From contig NW_025408672.1 of NCBI RefSeq assembly GCF_020360975.1, positions 1,302,001 to 1,366,000 on the forward strand: a stretch of DNA of 64,000 nucleotides. Direction: 5' to 3'. Each line of letters begins with the position of its first letter. Within the stretch, counting starts at the first letter, position 1. The DNA is from Hirsutella rhossiliensis (Eukaryota > Ascomycota > Sordariomycetes > Hypocreales > Ophiocordycipitaceae). Positions 22,492 through 34,000 of the stretch are shown here, piece after piece. The translations under genes were made by a program, and so were the position numbers. The notes below the pieces were generated by a model that saw only the letters and a program-made list of their open reading frames with translations, was not told where the DNA came from and did not search any database.

Positions 22492-22505
22492 AAAGCAACG
22501 CAGAG
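22491..22505. repeat. Target site duplication, right copy (TAAAGCAACGCAGAG)
   Basis: Exact copy of 17996-18010 directly after the AAT tail of the LINE. Confidence 0.9.
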
Positions 22506-23571
22506 GGATTATTGCGCGAGCAGGTTGAAGAATTGGAAGGCCATGATGCCGGCGTCTTGAAACGCAGGCGACGAAGCATCACGCTGTGGCAAGGTGGCTA
22601 CATACAGTGGCCGTGCTGGTGGTTCCACGACGGAGTCGACTTCTGAATGGCTCCGCCCGGCAGGCGTGCAAGGCGCCCCGCCGATGGTGAGGGCGTCGCG
22701 GCGGGTAGCCGAGCCGAGCAGAGCACGACTCGAGATGCAATGGGCAAGGATCCAGATGGGAAGCTTGGAAGGCTTGATCAAGAACGAGCAGCCGCCCGAG
22801 GACCGGAATGCCGGGATACGGGCTCGAGGCCGCCACGCTGCGCTAGACCAGCTTTGCTGACCGCCGCGCCGTCCACCCGAGACCGGGGGAACGGGGGCCA
22901 TGGGAGAGTCTGCATCGTGCAGCACCAGGCGCGACACAGCCAGGCAAGGCAAACGTGAGCAGGGCCATGGCTCGATCTGGTCCGCCCTACCCAGACACGG
23001 CATTCTGGTGCTGGACGGAGTGGCTTCCATTGGCTGAGCATGGTTGCGCGCAGTGTCGTGCCACCAGGGGGGCGGAGACCTTTATCCAGAAGTTCGGCTC
23101 CCTGACGCCCACCAGCCCAGGCCCCCCTCCGCCCCGGTCACCGCTTCCTTGGCTCAGCGGCGCCCCATTGGATCCCCTCCGCCTGCAGGCCACTGCGAGC
23201 CCTTCTGCAACTGACGCAGTACATCTCACCGACTTCACCGAATCAAGGGGACGGGCGGGACAAGGGGAAAAGGTGAGAAAAATAAAAAATAAAAAGCTGG
23301 CGAGGCGAGGGCAAAAAAAGTCATCCACCGGAGACTTGTTTTTGCTTCAAGAGGGGCGGGCAGCTTCCTTTCTCTCTCTCCTTCAACCCTTCTTCGATTC
23401 CGCAACGCCCCGCGCCCTGCCAATTGCTATATCCCAGTGCACAGCAAGCTCCCTTGCCCCGTGCCCCGGCTGAACTCACCCAGTCCAGAGGCCTCTCCCA
23501 GCCTCTGCAACAACCTCAGCATCCTCAAAACAACAAAACGACACACCACCGCCTCCGCCTCACCGCCCCGC
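22506..23571. other. Region between LINE and BolA gene; promoter side
   Basis: Just over 1 kb upstream of the BolA start codon. Open frames on both strands (for example 22509-23030 minus, 22955-23473 plus) show no domain or plausible splice-linked partner. The final 250 bp are CT-rich leader sequence of the BolA gene. With the LINE removed, this joins the 195 bp upstream of the acyl-CoA synthetase as one divergent promoter. Confidence 0.5.
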
Positions 23572-24240
23572 ATGTTGCGAAGGTATGCGCTCGGCTTCTC
23601 GAGCGTCGGCCGCCAGTTTTCGACCATGAGCTCCAGCACCCCGATGGAGGATGTCATCCGTGCAAAGGTCAGCCCTTCTTTTTTCCTTCCTTTTCTACTA
23701 CTCAATCGGCCACCGACAAGCCAGAAACCTTGAAGACAATGCGGTAATTACTCACACACCCCCGGCCGTTGCGCGTCTCAGATCACCGCGGCCCTGAATC
23801 CCCAGACACTGGAAATCTACAACGACTCCCATCTCCACGCCCACCACAAGCCTATGCAGGGCAACACCTCGCGCGAGACTCACTTTAGGTATGTGCATCC
23901 TCGGCCTCTCACCGCCTCTCCCCCCCTCCCCGGCTCCTGCGGGCCATCCATGGATCCTCTCCTCTTTTCTCGCGTCCGTCTCCACTAACACAACCCCCTC
24001 TCCCCCCGGCGCATCAATAGGCTCGTCATCACCTCGGACGCTTTCCAGTCCAAGATGCAGCCCGCGCGGCACCGCATGGTCTACGCCCTCCTCCGCGATG
24101 AAATGGCCCTCGAGAACGGCATCCACGCCCTCCAGCTCAGGACCCTGACCCCCGACGAGGAGGTCCGGCAGCAGAAGAAGAAGAAGGACGACGAGGCGGC
24201 CAAGGAGGCGGCCCAGCAGCCGTCGACTGACGAGACATGA
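23572..24240 (+). CDS. BOL1: Mitochondrial BolA-family protein
   Basis: Three exons: 23572-23667, 23782-23888, 24021-24240, 140 residues; introns of 114 and 132 nt, all frames closing. BolA1-type proteins work with monothiol glutaredoxin in late mitochondrial Fe-S cluster delivery. The N-terminus MLRRYALGFSSVGRQFSTMSS is Arg-rich and lacks acids, as in a matrix presequence. The BolA fold is visible from VIRAKITAALNPQTLEIYNDSHLHAHH, through THFRLVITSDAF, to the signature ARHRMVYALLRDEM and a closing HALQLRTLTPDE. The invariant His of RHRMVY is present. A Lys-rich tail follows. The split at exon 1/2 falls in front of ITAALNP, a common intron position in fungal genes by my recollection. Assignment as Bol1 rather than Bol3 rests on length only. 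Confidence 0.88.
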
Positions 24241-24962
24241 AGGAGGCTTTAGCCGATGCCCGCCCGCTTAATGTCTCAGAAGGGGAAAAAAAGGAAAAAG
24301 GGTTGATTGGCCTCCGCCAATACGTGCTTACCGTCACCGACCAAAGGAAGAAAGATTTGGAGGGGAAGAGGAAAGACGGAGAGGAAAAGGAAGAAAAGCC
24401 AATTATGCTCGCGCCGCTTCATCTCGAATTCACAATGTCGAGAGTGTCGGTGCAGACGCAGACTAGACAGCAGAATCTCCCCAAGGAGACATTTCCCCAC
24501 GACCCGGGCACTTGAGCAGCAAATAGGGGGCTTCTTTACTTACACAGCTATGCATACCCGGCAATGGCAATCAGTGGCCGGAGGAAGATCTACGCGCAAA
24601 ATGCAAGCCAAGTTGCTCCCCAGACACGCCTTCATCATCTGTCTGGACCAACGTGCAGTTTCTTGTTCGTCTCGTGCCCATTCAAAATTTAAATAGATCG
24701 ATAGATGATGCAAAATGACGCGAGGGTATTGGAGCCCAAGTTTTTTAGGCCAACCAGCCAAGACTCCAAGCATTTCATTCAAGTGCAGTGCGCAGCAGAA
24801 CATTGAGAGTAGACGTGCTGTTCGTCCATGACCAAGACTCCTACTTGCTGTGCATCTTGTTTGTACAGCGGACCCTCGGCAATACTGCACACGCCGGATC
24901 GGAAAAGAAAACATCGAGATTCATCATGCAGCTGGGCGAAACAATTGCGGGAGCGCACTCGT
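24241..24962. other. Convergent 3' intergenic region (BolA / Est3-like)
   Basis: About 720 bp of presumed 3' UTRs. It holds purine-rich AAGGAAAAAG-type patches near 24280-24400 and an AT-richer spot near 24690-24712. No gene is seen. Confidence 0.5.
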
Positions 24963-26819
24963 TCAGCTGCTGCTCGCAACGCTCCGCTTGCCGCTCAGTT
25001 TCCGCCGCCGAAAGTGCTCGCGGAGCCGCTCCTGGTCCTCGGCCGATCGTTTTCTCGCCGACCCCAGCCTCCCGGCGGTAGTGAGCAGGGTGAGGTACTG
25101 GGACAGGGGGGGACGTTTCGACCTGGCCGAAGCCGAAGGCGTGGGCGCGGCCGAGGGTGGAACAGGACCATCCGAGCCCAGCTGCGGGGACGGCGGACGC
25201 GGGACCGGAGGAGTCTGCAGTCGCGAGGGCCGCCGCCCCGCGCTGGGAGTCTCCAGACGGCCCACACCAATGGCACTGCGTGGAGTATGGGCCGGCCTCG
25301 GTTCCGGCGATTCAGATGGCATCGGTCCGGTGACGAGGGACGGCTCCCTTTCCGCCGGCCTCGCCTCCTGGATGGCATCGTCGTCGTCGTCGTCGTCCCT
25401 GATGATGTTGCGGGCTTTCTTCACTTCTTCCGGGAAGGCGGCGAGGATGGCATCCAAGTTCTTTCTCGACACCACCATTCGGTTGTAGAGCGGCGCGCCG
25501 CCCAGGAGGTTGAACCATTCAATGGCGGGAAGGGGTTCCTGGCCGGGCCCTGCTCGGGCGACATATTGTAAGTAGCCTACTGAAAACGCCCGGACAAAGT
25601 CGTCAAACAGGCATTCCCTCAGCATTCTTTCCCTTCGTAGATAATCCACGCACACGCATGCTCTGACGAAATTCCACAGGCTTCCGCCATGGCATGCCAC
25701 ATAGTCGGGATACTCCGCCGCGAACACTCGATACGGATTCATCTCATGAGTTGCGGGCTCCGTCGCCCACGCCTGTACTGCTTGACGTACGAGGGGCTCT
25801 ACCTGACCGGGATGCGTCGGCTGCGCGGCATCAGCGGCAGCAACGCTCCAACCGCCTTGACCCGTGCGGCTAGCCTCCGGTCGTGGGGCAGGTGGGACAA
25901 GATCTGAAGTCGTCTCGATGGACGTCACCACACCGTCGAGCACCGAGGAGTCTTGGGAGGTTGCCGGGACCATTGAGCTCGATGTAGTATCATGGGAGCC
26001 GCTGACGTCGGCAAACATCTTGGTGGCGGGCATTCTCCTCCCGGCCGTCGCAGAAGCCACGGGCTTGACCGTACTGTTGTTGAGCACAATCAACTTGTGT
26101 CGATGGCGCCGACCCTCGACGGAGGGCTGGGGAGGACACGACTTGACATTCTTTGCGGCGGTTGCGGGAATCACGACGGGTTGGCTGGGCTGAGCGCAGG
26201 GTGGCGGCGTGTCTACCGCTTGTGTGTTGTCGGCCCGATACGGCGTCGGCGTCGGTGCCAGACGCGCTGCAGCCATGTTGACCGGAGGGTCGGCCGCAAC
26301 CTGGGCCTGGGGCAGCGCCATCTCTAGATCGTCCTCGTCATTGCTGCTCATTGCATCGTCCGAGTCGAGGTCCTGCGGCCGCTGCGATTCGGTTGGCGGA
26401 GGGAGAGCCTTGAAAGATGCGGATTTGGGAGTTTCGTGAATGACTGACGAATCGACATGAGCTTGCTGTGGAGGCCGGCTCCGGCTGGGCGATTGACTCC
26501 ATGGTATGCTCCTTTCAGGTGAAGATGAGGGCATGCCATCCAGGGCCGCGGAAGAGGCCGGCGCGTGTCCATGGCTGTCTTCGTTCTGGATGCCGCTCTC
26601 GCCTTGGTCCTCATTGCGGCTGCTGGCCCTGTAAGCTTGCTTGGTTGTCTCGAGGACATGTCCCGGGATATGGGCCTGCCCGTGGGGCTTGTTCTTGAAA
26701 TCTGCCGCCCACGAATCGGGCTGCTCGAGCAGTCGCAGCTGGTCCTTGGGTATGACGGCTAGAAACCGCCGCCCCAGCAGCGCCGCGATGTCCTGCCGAG
26801 GCGACGACGCGATCGACAT
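24963..26819 (-). CDS. Large disordered protein with a possible Est3/TPP1-type telomere-associated domain
   Basis: One long open frame of 618 residues. Residues about 70-340 are Ser/Pro/Thr-rich and disordered, with an acidic SDDAMSSNDEDDLEMA patch. The only folded-looking part is at about residues 360-470: NPYRVFAAEYPDYVACHGG, then LWNFVRACVCVDYL, CLFDDFVRAFSVGYLQYV and a region ending VSRKNLDAILAAF. This aromatic-rich helical segment recalls the region found in fungal proteins annotated with a telomere replication Est3 domain. The OB fold that should precede it is not visible, so either a 5' exon upstream of 26819 is missed or the resemblance is superficial. The C-terminus has a poly-Asp run and a very basic end (KRPPLSQYL...FRRRKLSGKRS). 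The start at 26819 is uncertain. Confidence 0.55.
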   Translation of the reverse strand: MSIASSPRQDIAALLGRRFLAVIPKDQLRLLEQPDSWAADFKNKPHGQAHIPGHVLETTKQAYRASSRNEDQGESGIQNEDSHGHAPASSAALDGMPSSSPERSIPWSQSPSRSRPPQQAHVDSSVIHETPKSASFKALPPPTESQRPQDLDSDDAMSSNDEDDLEMALPQAQVAADPPVNMAAARLAPTPTPYRADNTQAVDTPPPCAQPSQPVVIPATAAKNVKSCPPQPSVEGRRHRHKLIVLNNSTVKPVASATAGRRMPATKMFADVSGSHDTTSSSMVPATSQDSSVLDGVVTSIETTSDLVPPAPRPEASRTGQGGWSVAAADAAQPTHPGQVEPLVRQAVQAWATEPATHEMNPYRVFAAEYPDYVACHGGSLWNFVRACVCVDYLRRERMLRECLFDDFVRAFSVGYLQYVARAGPGQEPLPAIEWFNLLGGAPLYNRMVVSRKNLDAILAAFPEEVKKARNIIRDDDDDDDAIQEARPAEREPSLVTGPMPSESPEPRPAHTPRSAIGVGRLETPSAGRRPSRLQTPPVPRPPSPQLGSDGPVPPSAAPTPSASARSKRPPLSQYLTLLTTAGRLGSARKRSAEDQERLREHFRRRKLSGKRSVASSS

Positions 26820-28039
26820 GGCGCGCGGTGTCGCGACGCTTCCGGGGGTCCCGACATGTGCCGCGAGCTAAGAAAGCAAGTTGCGAGTCTCGTCTGCCAG
26901 AGAGACGCGATCGGCGGTGGAAATAGGACTCGAATTGGAGTGGCGATGGGCGAGTGATTAAGGTTGTGGTGGGCGGCTCGACGCGGCAGCTGAAGAAGGG
27001 CCCTGAGTGGGTACATTGTGCGCTGGCGGGGCTCGGCATGTTGGCGGCATGTTGGCGGCATGTTGGCGGCATGTTGGCGGCATGTTGGCGGCATGTTGGC
27101 GGCATGTTGGCGGCACTTTGTACGGAGCAAGTACGGAGTACTGCAGCCATGGCTTGCTTGGCGGCGTCAGCTTGTCGGGCAGCCAAGGCCGATGGAATTG
27201 GGGGGACGGGACGGTGCTGAAGGTGGGATATCTCGACTCGTTATGTGCATGTCCGTACGGAGTACATCGACTGCCGTCGTCCAGGTGGCTGGATTGGGGG
27301 CGTGATTGTCTCGCTGGCATTGCCTTTGCAGGGTCTCCTAGAAGCGCTAGCCCAAGGCTTCTCCCGCTTTGTTAGGGGCCCTTGGCCGCCGCTAAGTAGG
27401 TACCGAGGCACGATGCGGTTCTCGACAGTGGGGGCATGTACCGTGCAGGTACCCAAGTCTCCCGCGCACAGGCACCGTCTACCTTTCGTTACAGGTAAAT
27501 CCAGACCCTTCTTGGCTGTGATGCGGTCGCATACCTGAAGAGCCGCAGTCGATAACGCGTCGTCATTTGCTTCGACCGTCCAACCTCGCCTGCTGCCCGA
27601 CACCGTCATCTCGGATCTGCGTGTGCCACCAATTGCCCCCCCCGCGACCGGGTGTTTGCTGCTTTCCCTTGGATGTATACGTACCTGCCCGTCGGCGTAC
27701 GACTAACGCGCCTGGCTGTGGCATCTGAAGCGCACATCCATCTCCATCCCGACCCCTCCCTTGCTCTACATACGTCTGCTACGGCCTCCCCCTTTCATAA
27801 ACCCCTTTCCCTTCTCCTACAGCCCTTTGGACCTACAGCCTACACCATGGTTGCTACGCGCCGTATATCCTGCGCCGCTCCTTACCATCTGCGGACCTGA
27901 CTGACCGCCAGGGCCTTGCTTGACGAGCCGCGTCGCTCACGCCCTCGACCTCTCTGTCCTACCCTCCGCCTCGACCAGTCCAACTTGCCCGCCATCTCTT
28001 GGCCAAGCCCGCGGGCCACGGGCCACGTCGAGCACCACA
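26820..28039. other. Divergent promoter region between Est3-like gene and FAB1
   Basis: 1.2 kb between two outward start codons. It contains an 11-bp minisatellite (27038-27114) and two TACGGAGTA motifs (27132-27140 and 27256-27264). CT-rich leader sequence precedes FAB1 from about 27740. Missing 5' exons of the minus-strand gene could lie here; I could not fix any. Confidence 0.55.
27038..27114. repeat. 11-bp minisatellite ATGTTGGCGGC, seven perfect copies
   Basis: Seven identical head-to-tail units occupy exactly 77 bp. The perfection implies recent expansion or ongoing correction. Since 11 is not a multiple of 3 and no unit contains a stop, all reading frames stay open across it, creating false open frames on both strands. 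Confidence 0.97.
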
Positions 28040-31000
28040 ATGTCCAAGCCTCCAGACACCCCTTCTGCCTTGACCGCTTGCGATTCGCCCACAAGCGCCC
28101 CGGGCCGCCGCGGCTCCATCAACTCCATGTCGGCGAGCTCGACTGTAGACAAGGAGCAGCTGGCTCACGCTCTCGACAAGATACACACTTCGGCCAGTCG
28201 CTGCGACTCCCTGACGACGTTCAACGACTTTGCCCCCCCTCCCGAGCGTTTGCCCGCCTTGGAGGGCCGCGGCACGGCGGGCGAACTGGTCCAGCATGGC
28301 CTCAGCGGCCTCTACACCCGCTTTCGGGAAGCCGTCGGCGGCGTTAGTCCCACCAAGACGACCCCGAAGGAGGCGATCCCTGACGACAACGCGGATGCTG
28401 CCTCCAAACGGACCTCGATCGCCGACGGCCACTCGTCCCGGCCCTCTATATCGTCGCTGAGCCGCGCCGACACGACCGCCTTGGCTGCCACCCCTTCTAC
28501 ATCACAGCCGACTCCCATGACGGAAGTTTCCTCGGCCGCCCTCACCATCACCACCTCCGAGTTGAGCAGTCGCTCGCAGATGACGCAGTCGTCCAAGCCC
28601 ACGAGCATCAATCTCATGTCCGGCCAAAAGCTGTCGCATACATCTGGCCGCCAAAGTCTCCCCACCAAAGCCACGAGTGCCATCGTTGCCGACCCTACCA
28701 TCACTGCGCCCGTTTCAGTGCACCGCGAGGCCAGTCGTAGCACCGTCCGGACAGAGGACAGCAACGGCGGCCAAGCCTCCAGCCGGAGGAGCCTCGGTAG
28801 ACCCGAGCTCCACGCGCACCTGTCGACGACCGACTCTTCCTCTCCCGCCAGCGTTTACGATGCCAAGGACGGTAGCAAACTTTCTTCCAAATCTGCGAGG
28901 GACGACGGCTCCAGCGTTGACGGCACCGCCGACGTCGCTTCGAACCCTGCAAAGGGTGCACCCCCCAGTGCCCTCAAGACGGCGCAGCACCGCCACGTCC
29001 GCAACCCTTCCATCACCTCTTCCATGCTTTCGCCAGACGGCGTGCACAGACGGCCAGCTGTCATTGCCAAAATCACGCGCTCCAGGTCCCCGGGGGATCT
29101 CGAGTCCAGAGAGTCGTCTCTTGACCGCAGCGCTGCTGAAGCCAGCCCCATCAACACGTCAGCGCACAACTTTGTCTACCACACGTCGTTCAATCAAGAT
29201 TCACGCACCACGGCTCCTCACCACGGGCGGACTGCTGGTGGCCGCATTCCGGGCACGACTGGAGGTAAAGAAAGAGCGTCGGATCAGATGAACGCTCAGC
29301 TGGACAAGATGCGACGCCAAGTGTTGAGCAAAGAGTATTGGATGAAAGACGACACGGTCAAGGAGTGCTTCCTGTGCCAGACCCCTTTCACGGCTTTCCG
29401 AAGAAAGCACCACTGCCGAACCTGCGGGTGCATCTTCGACTCGAAATGCACAACAGTGGTCTCCGGCGAAAAATTTGGCGTGCAGGGCTCTCTGAGGGTT
29501 TGCAAGAACTGTCTCGAGGTTATAAGCCGACGCTTTGACGGCAGCGGATCCGACGACTCGGGTGACGAACGGTCATTCATGCCACGAATCTTTGGCCCGA
29601 ATCACTCAAAGTACTCCAGCGGAGCCACTCAGTCTGCCAGGGCCAGAGAGCAGGATTTGACCGTGGGTTCCGAGGGCTCCGAGGATTCGCGCCCAGTGTC
29701 GACGCCCATGATGGCCATTCCCGCCACCCGCCGTGTCAGGGAGTCGAATCGCTCGTCCGCTGTTCTGGAGATTGATGCTCCGCAGCTAAGTCGACCTGGC
29801 TCGTCCCGTTCTCTCAAGTCCCTGGGCACCGCCCGTCCGCAGTCGTCCGCGGGACACAAGCGGCACCATTCCAAGCACGGCTTTCTTGGTCGATTCAAGC
29901 CCAACCCTCCATTTACCCCTCACCCTTCGGCCGTTCTTCCCCCTCCCACCGCCGACGACCGAGCCCCGTTCCGAAAAGGCATCGACGATGACAGCGTCAA
30001 CAAGAGCAAGCTCCCGGCCTTTCACGACGACAATATCATTGACCCTGATCTGGCTGATTACATGTCCGATGATTCGAGCGGAGACGAACAGGTGAGCATC
30101 TTTGCAACCATGGGCACTTCGGACCTGCAATCGGCGAGTTTCGAAAACGAGAAATCGGGTTTTGCGCCGTTCGTCAACGCTGCGAGAAAGCATCGCTACA
30201 GTAGGACGGGCGAGAAGAGCATAAGTGGCATGAGTTACGCCAGCCGAGGCGTGCTCGACGATGTCAACGGACCGGCAAGCCTTGTAGGCCACCGACGCAC
30301 GACCAGGCGGCGGAACCTCAGCAACGTGAGTGGAAGCGTTCATCATCTCGGATCCCCGCGACCCAAGTCCGCAGTCTACAAAGGGCCATCTGCCTCCTCG
30401 GAGATGCTCCTCTCTCTGGACACCCAGGGCCCGAGTGGGGCTCCGATTACGAGGAGCGAGTCTTCTCGGAAACACAAGCAGTCTCCGAAGGAAGAGCTCA
30501 ACCAGTCCAGTTTGAAGCACGTCGACAAGCTACTCCATCAGCTCCTGACGGACGCCGGAATCCCATCTCAGGCGGCGTGGCAAAAGGCTCTGGTGCCCAT
30601 TCTTCTGCAGTTGACAGACGATGTGACCCCGGACGTCGCCAAGGGTGAGGACATGGACATCAGGCACTACGTCAAACTCAAGAGAATTCCGGGCGGCAAG
30701 CCCTCCGACACGGCTTACGTCTCTGGCGTCGTCTTCACCAAGAACTTGGCACTCAAGAGCATGCCGCGCAGAATCACGAACCCCCGGATTGTGCTTGTCA
30801 CCTTTCCGATTGAATATCAGCGCCATCAGCAGCATTTTATGAGTCTGCAGCCGGTCATCGAGCAAGAAAAGGAGTTCTTGAGGGTCGTGGTTCAACGGAT
30901 TACGAATTTGAGGCCTCACGTGCTGCTGGCCCAAAAGAGCGTCTCAGGAGTCGCGCTGCAATATCTCTCCGAGGCCAACATCTCGGTGGCGTACAACGTC

Positions 31001-34000
31001 AAAGATACCGTCATCGAAGCCGTTGCTCGGTGCGCCGAAGCCGAAATCGTTGAAACGTTGGACATGCTTGCGCTTCCGGTCCGCGTCGGTCGGTGTTCCT
31101 CGTTTGAGGTGAGAACCTTTGTCAACAATGATCATCCGGGGCGGAAGAAGTCCTACATCTTTCTCTCGGGGTGCAGGGCAGACCTTGGGTGCACCATCGG
31201 CCTTCGAGGAGCAAGCAACATGATTCTCGGCCAACTGAAGCAGGTCATGGAGTTCATGGTCTACGTCGTATACAACTTGAAGCTGGAGTCGAGCCTCCTC
31301 CGGGACGAGTGCATTGAGCCACCTGACGCTGGAGATGGCTCCATGTCGAGCTCCTTCCAAGCTTTGAATGATAGTTTGAGGTCTTTGAGCTCAGCCAGCG
31401 TCACCGACGGGTTCCGGGCTGGTCCGACGACCGTCCTGAATCACCCTTCTAGCGAAAGCGAGCTACCGTCTCAGACCACCATGGACAGCTCCAGCTTGGG
31501 TGGCGGAGGCACCGAAGAAGCCGAATCGTCGGCCCAGTCGATTCAGGCAGCAATCCCCCTTGAGCGGCAGAAACTCGTGTCTCTTCACGAGCGTCATAGC
31601 CATGCATCTCAGGACACGCAGGTCCCCGACGACGTGCCGATGCCCACATTCTACAGCGACATGGTGGCGAAATACGAGACCAAGATTCTCTCGGCGTCGC
31701 CGTACGTCAAGTTCAAGCAGCCGTATCTTCTGATGAAGGCTCGCGAACAGGAGAGACGTCTGCTGTACCTCCGGCGACTCCGGGACCAAGACTCGGTCGA
31801 GGAAGACTCGGAGAAGTCCGGCCGCCACAAGTTCCAGCTCATCAAGCCGGAGATGGTTGAGAAGATTGGCCAGAAGGCCCCGAGGCAGATAATGGAAATC
31901 CTTCACGCCGTCCACGACGCCGAGTACGACAAGGCCCTTTTCAACTATCAGACCCAGACTCGCCAGTGGGAAACGTACATACAGGGCAACCTGGACTTGT
32001 TTGACCCCTACTCTCACCAGAACATTGTTGTCCTGTACTCTGTCATTTGCACCGAGACCAAGATTCCTTGCATAGAACCCAGCTTGATTGCCATCAACTT
32101 CTATGACGAACAGCATGTGGACACCGGAATGGACCCCGACTGCACGCTGGGCCAATACATTGAGGATCTAGCCTACAGCAAGAACGACATTTGCAACTCG
32201 AACGGCTGCGAGAAGATGATGGTGCAACACCATCGAACGTATGTTCACGACCAGCACCGCATCACCGTCTTTGTGGAGCACGTTCCGCACATTAGCCCGA
32301 GGAGACCCGAGCTGGGTGACGGCATCACCATGTGGACATACTGCAAGCTCTGCAAGAAGGATTCGGAAGAGACTGCTATGTCGGAGGCCACGTTCAAATA
32401 CTCCTTTGGGAAATACCTCGAGCTGCTTTACTGGGGCCGCGGTCTGAGGCTGAAGAACGTGGTCGAATGCCCTCACGACCATTACCGGGACCACGTTCGG
32501 TATTTTAGTCTGGGCGATTCGCGCATCAGAATTCACTGGGATCCCGTTGACCTGCTCGAAATCGTCGTGCCTCGGGCAAGGATTACATGGAAGGTCGTCA
32601 ACGACCTGAAGCTGAAGAACGAGATCTACACCAAAATGGAGGAACGCTGGAGCAAGTTCATGGCGTCGGTGAGGGCCAGGCTGAAGAGCATACGCATCGA
32701 CAGCGTCCTGCCCGAAAAGGCCGCGTCCTGCAAGGCCGAGGTTGAGCGCTTGATGAAGAAGACCCAGGAGGAGCAGCCGGCCATATTCCGTCAGCTGCAA
32801 AGCATCTACGTCAACTCCAAATACTACGAGGTCGTCCCTTTCAATAGTTTGGTGCGGGAGATGCTTGAGAAGGCGGGCGAATGGGACCAGGCATTTGCCA
32901 AATTTGAGGCCGACTTCTTGGGAGACAAGGACATGCGGCAGCTGACCATCATGCAACTGAAGAAGATGTTCACAGACAATGAGTCAAAGGAGTCGCTCGC
33001 GTCGACAGAAGGCAACGGTTCCGCTGCTGACAGTGATGAACGGCCGTCGCAAACCTTTTCCGAGACCGATGAGAGGAGCACCCAGCCAACGGACTACACC
33101 ACCGACACTGGCATGGGGACCAGCGCTGCGTCAATCAAACCCCTGGATGACAGGCAGACTGACGACAGGCAGCCCGCTGATGAGCTTGGTAAGATTCCCA
33201 TTTCCGAAGGCGCCATCGAACGGATCGAACCTCTGGACCTCGCAGGCTCGCCAACACCCGTCAAGGTCCCTTCCATGCCCATCCCTCAGCAGAGTTCCCT
33301 TCTCTCTGATGAGAGCACACCACACAGTTCAACCTCGGGCCCTCCCCCCCCCGGGCTCCGCCCCCCTCAGACCATTCCCGCGACATCTGCGTCCCCGTCA
33401 GCGTCCCCGCCAGCGTCCCCTTCAGGACCTGGCCGCAGTCCTACAGATCCACCCCCGTTCAGCGCGTCCTTGTCCGAGAAGATCGACCAGATGCGCCGCG
33501 AGCAGGCTCAACTGTCTAAACAAGCCGCTGATGGTGCAACGGTTCCGACCGAAATCCCCAAGCCGGTGCTTGAGCGCGGAGGGAGCAGCAGGAAATCGGG
33601 ATCCAACATATCGCCGCCCATTGTTCGGGCCACCTCTCACCCAGCGCGGCCAGCTCACCGTCCGCTGGCATCGGCTTCGGGGAAGCCTCTCGGCGCTAAA
33701 GACGCAAAGGTCGCCACCAGCTTGTCGGATGCTCATTCTGAGCATGTCCCGCAGCCACAGCCCGAAGCCTCCGTCAAAGTGGATAAGAAACTCTCTGATC
33801 GCCTAGGTCTGACTGCACTCAAGCATCGCTCCAAGGGGGCCACTTCAAGCATCCCCCGGCTAGTGCACAAAAAGAGGGAGTCGAGGGTCTCAGCCTTGGC
33901 GAGACACTTTGAGCAGCTCAGCCGCGAGTTTGAAAAGGAGCGTATCAGAGATCGGAAACAGCGGGCTGCGAATCTGCGTCAGCCCAGGGCCAGACTGCCA

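Noticed and set aside
27038..27114. CRISPR-like array
   Set aside because: Units are contiguous without spacers and the organism is a eukaryote; it is a minisatellite.
27007..27375. Open frames on both strands with repeated MLAACWRHVGG-like peptides
   Set aside because: They are produced by the 11-bp minisatellite, which has no stop in any frame; nothing outside the repeat looks coding.
27920..28039. Upstream extension of FAB1
   Set aside because: The frame is open but starts at a non-ATG codon and encodes no conserved sequence; the ATG at 28040 is the better start.
31463..32956. Long minus-strand open frames inside FAB1 (31463-32155, 32168-32956)
   Set aside because: Shadows of the high-GC FAB1 coding strand; their sequences show no family and FAB1 motifs are continuous there.
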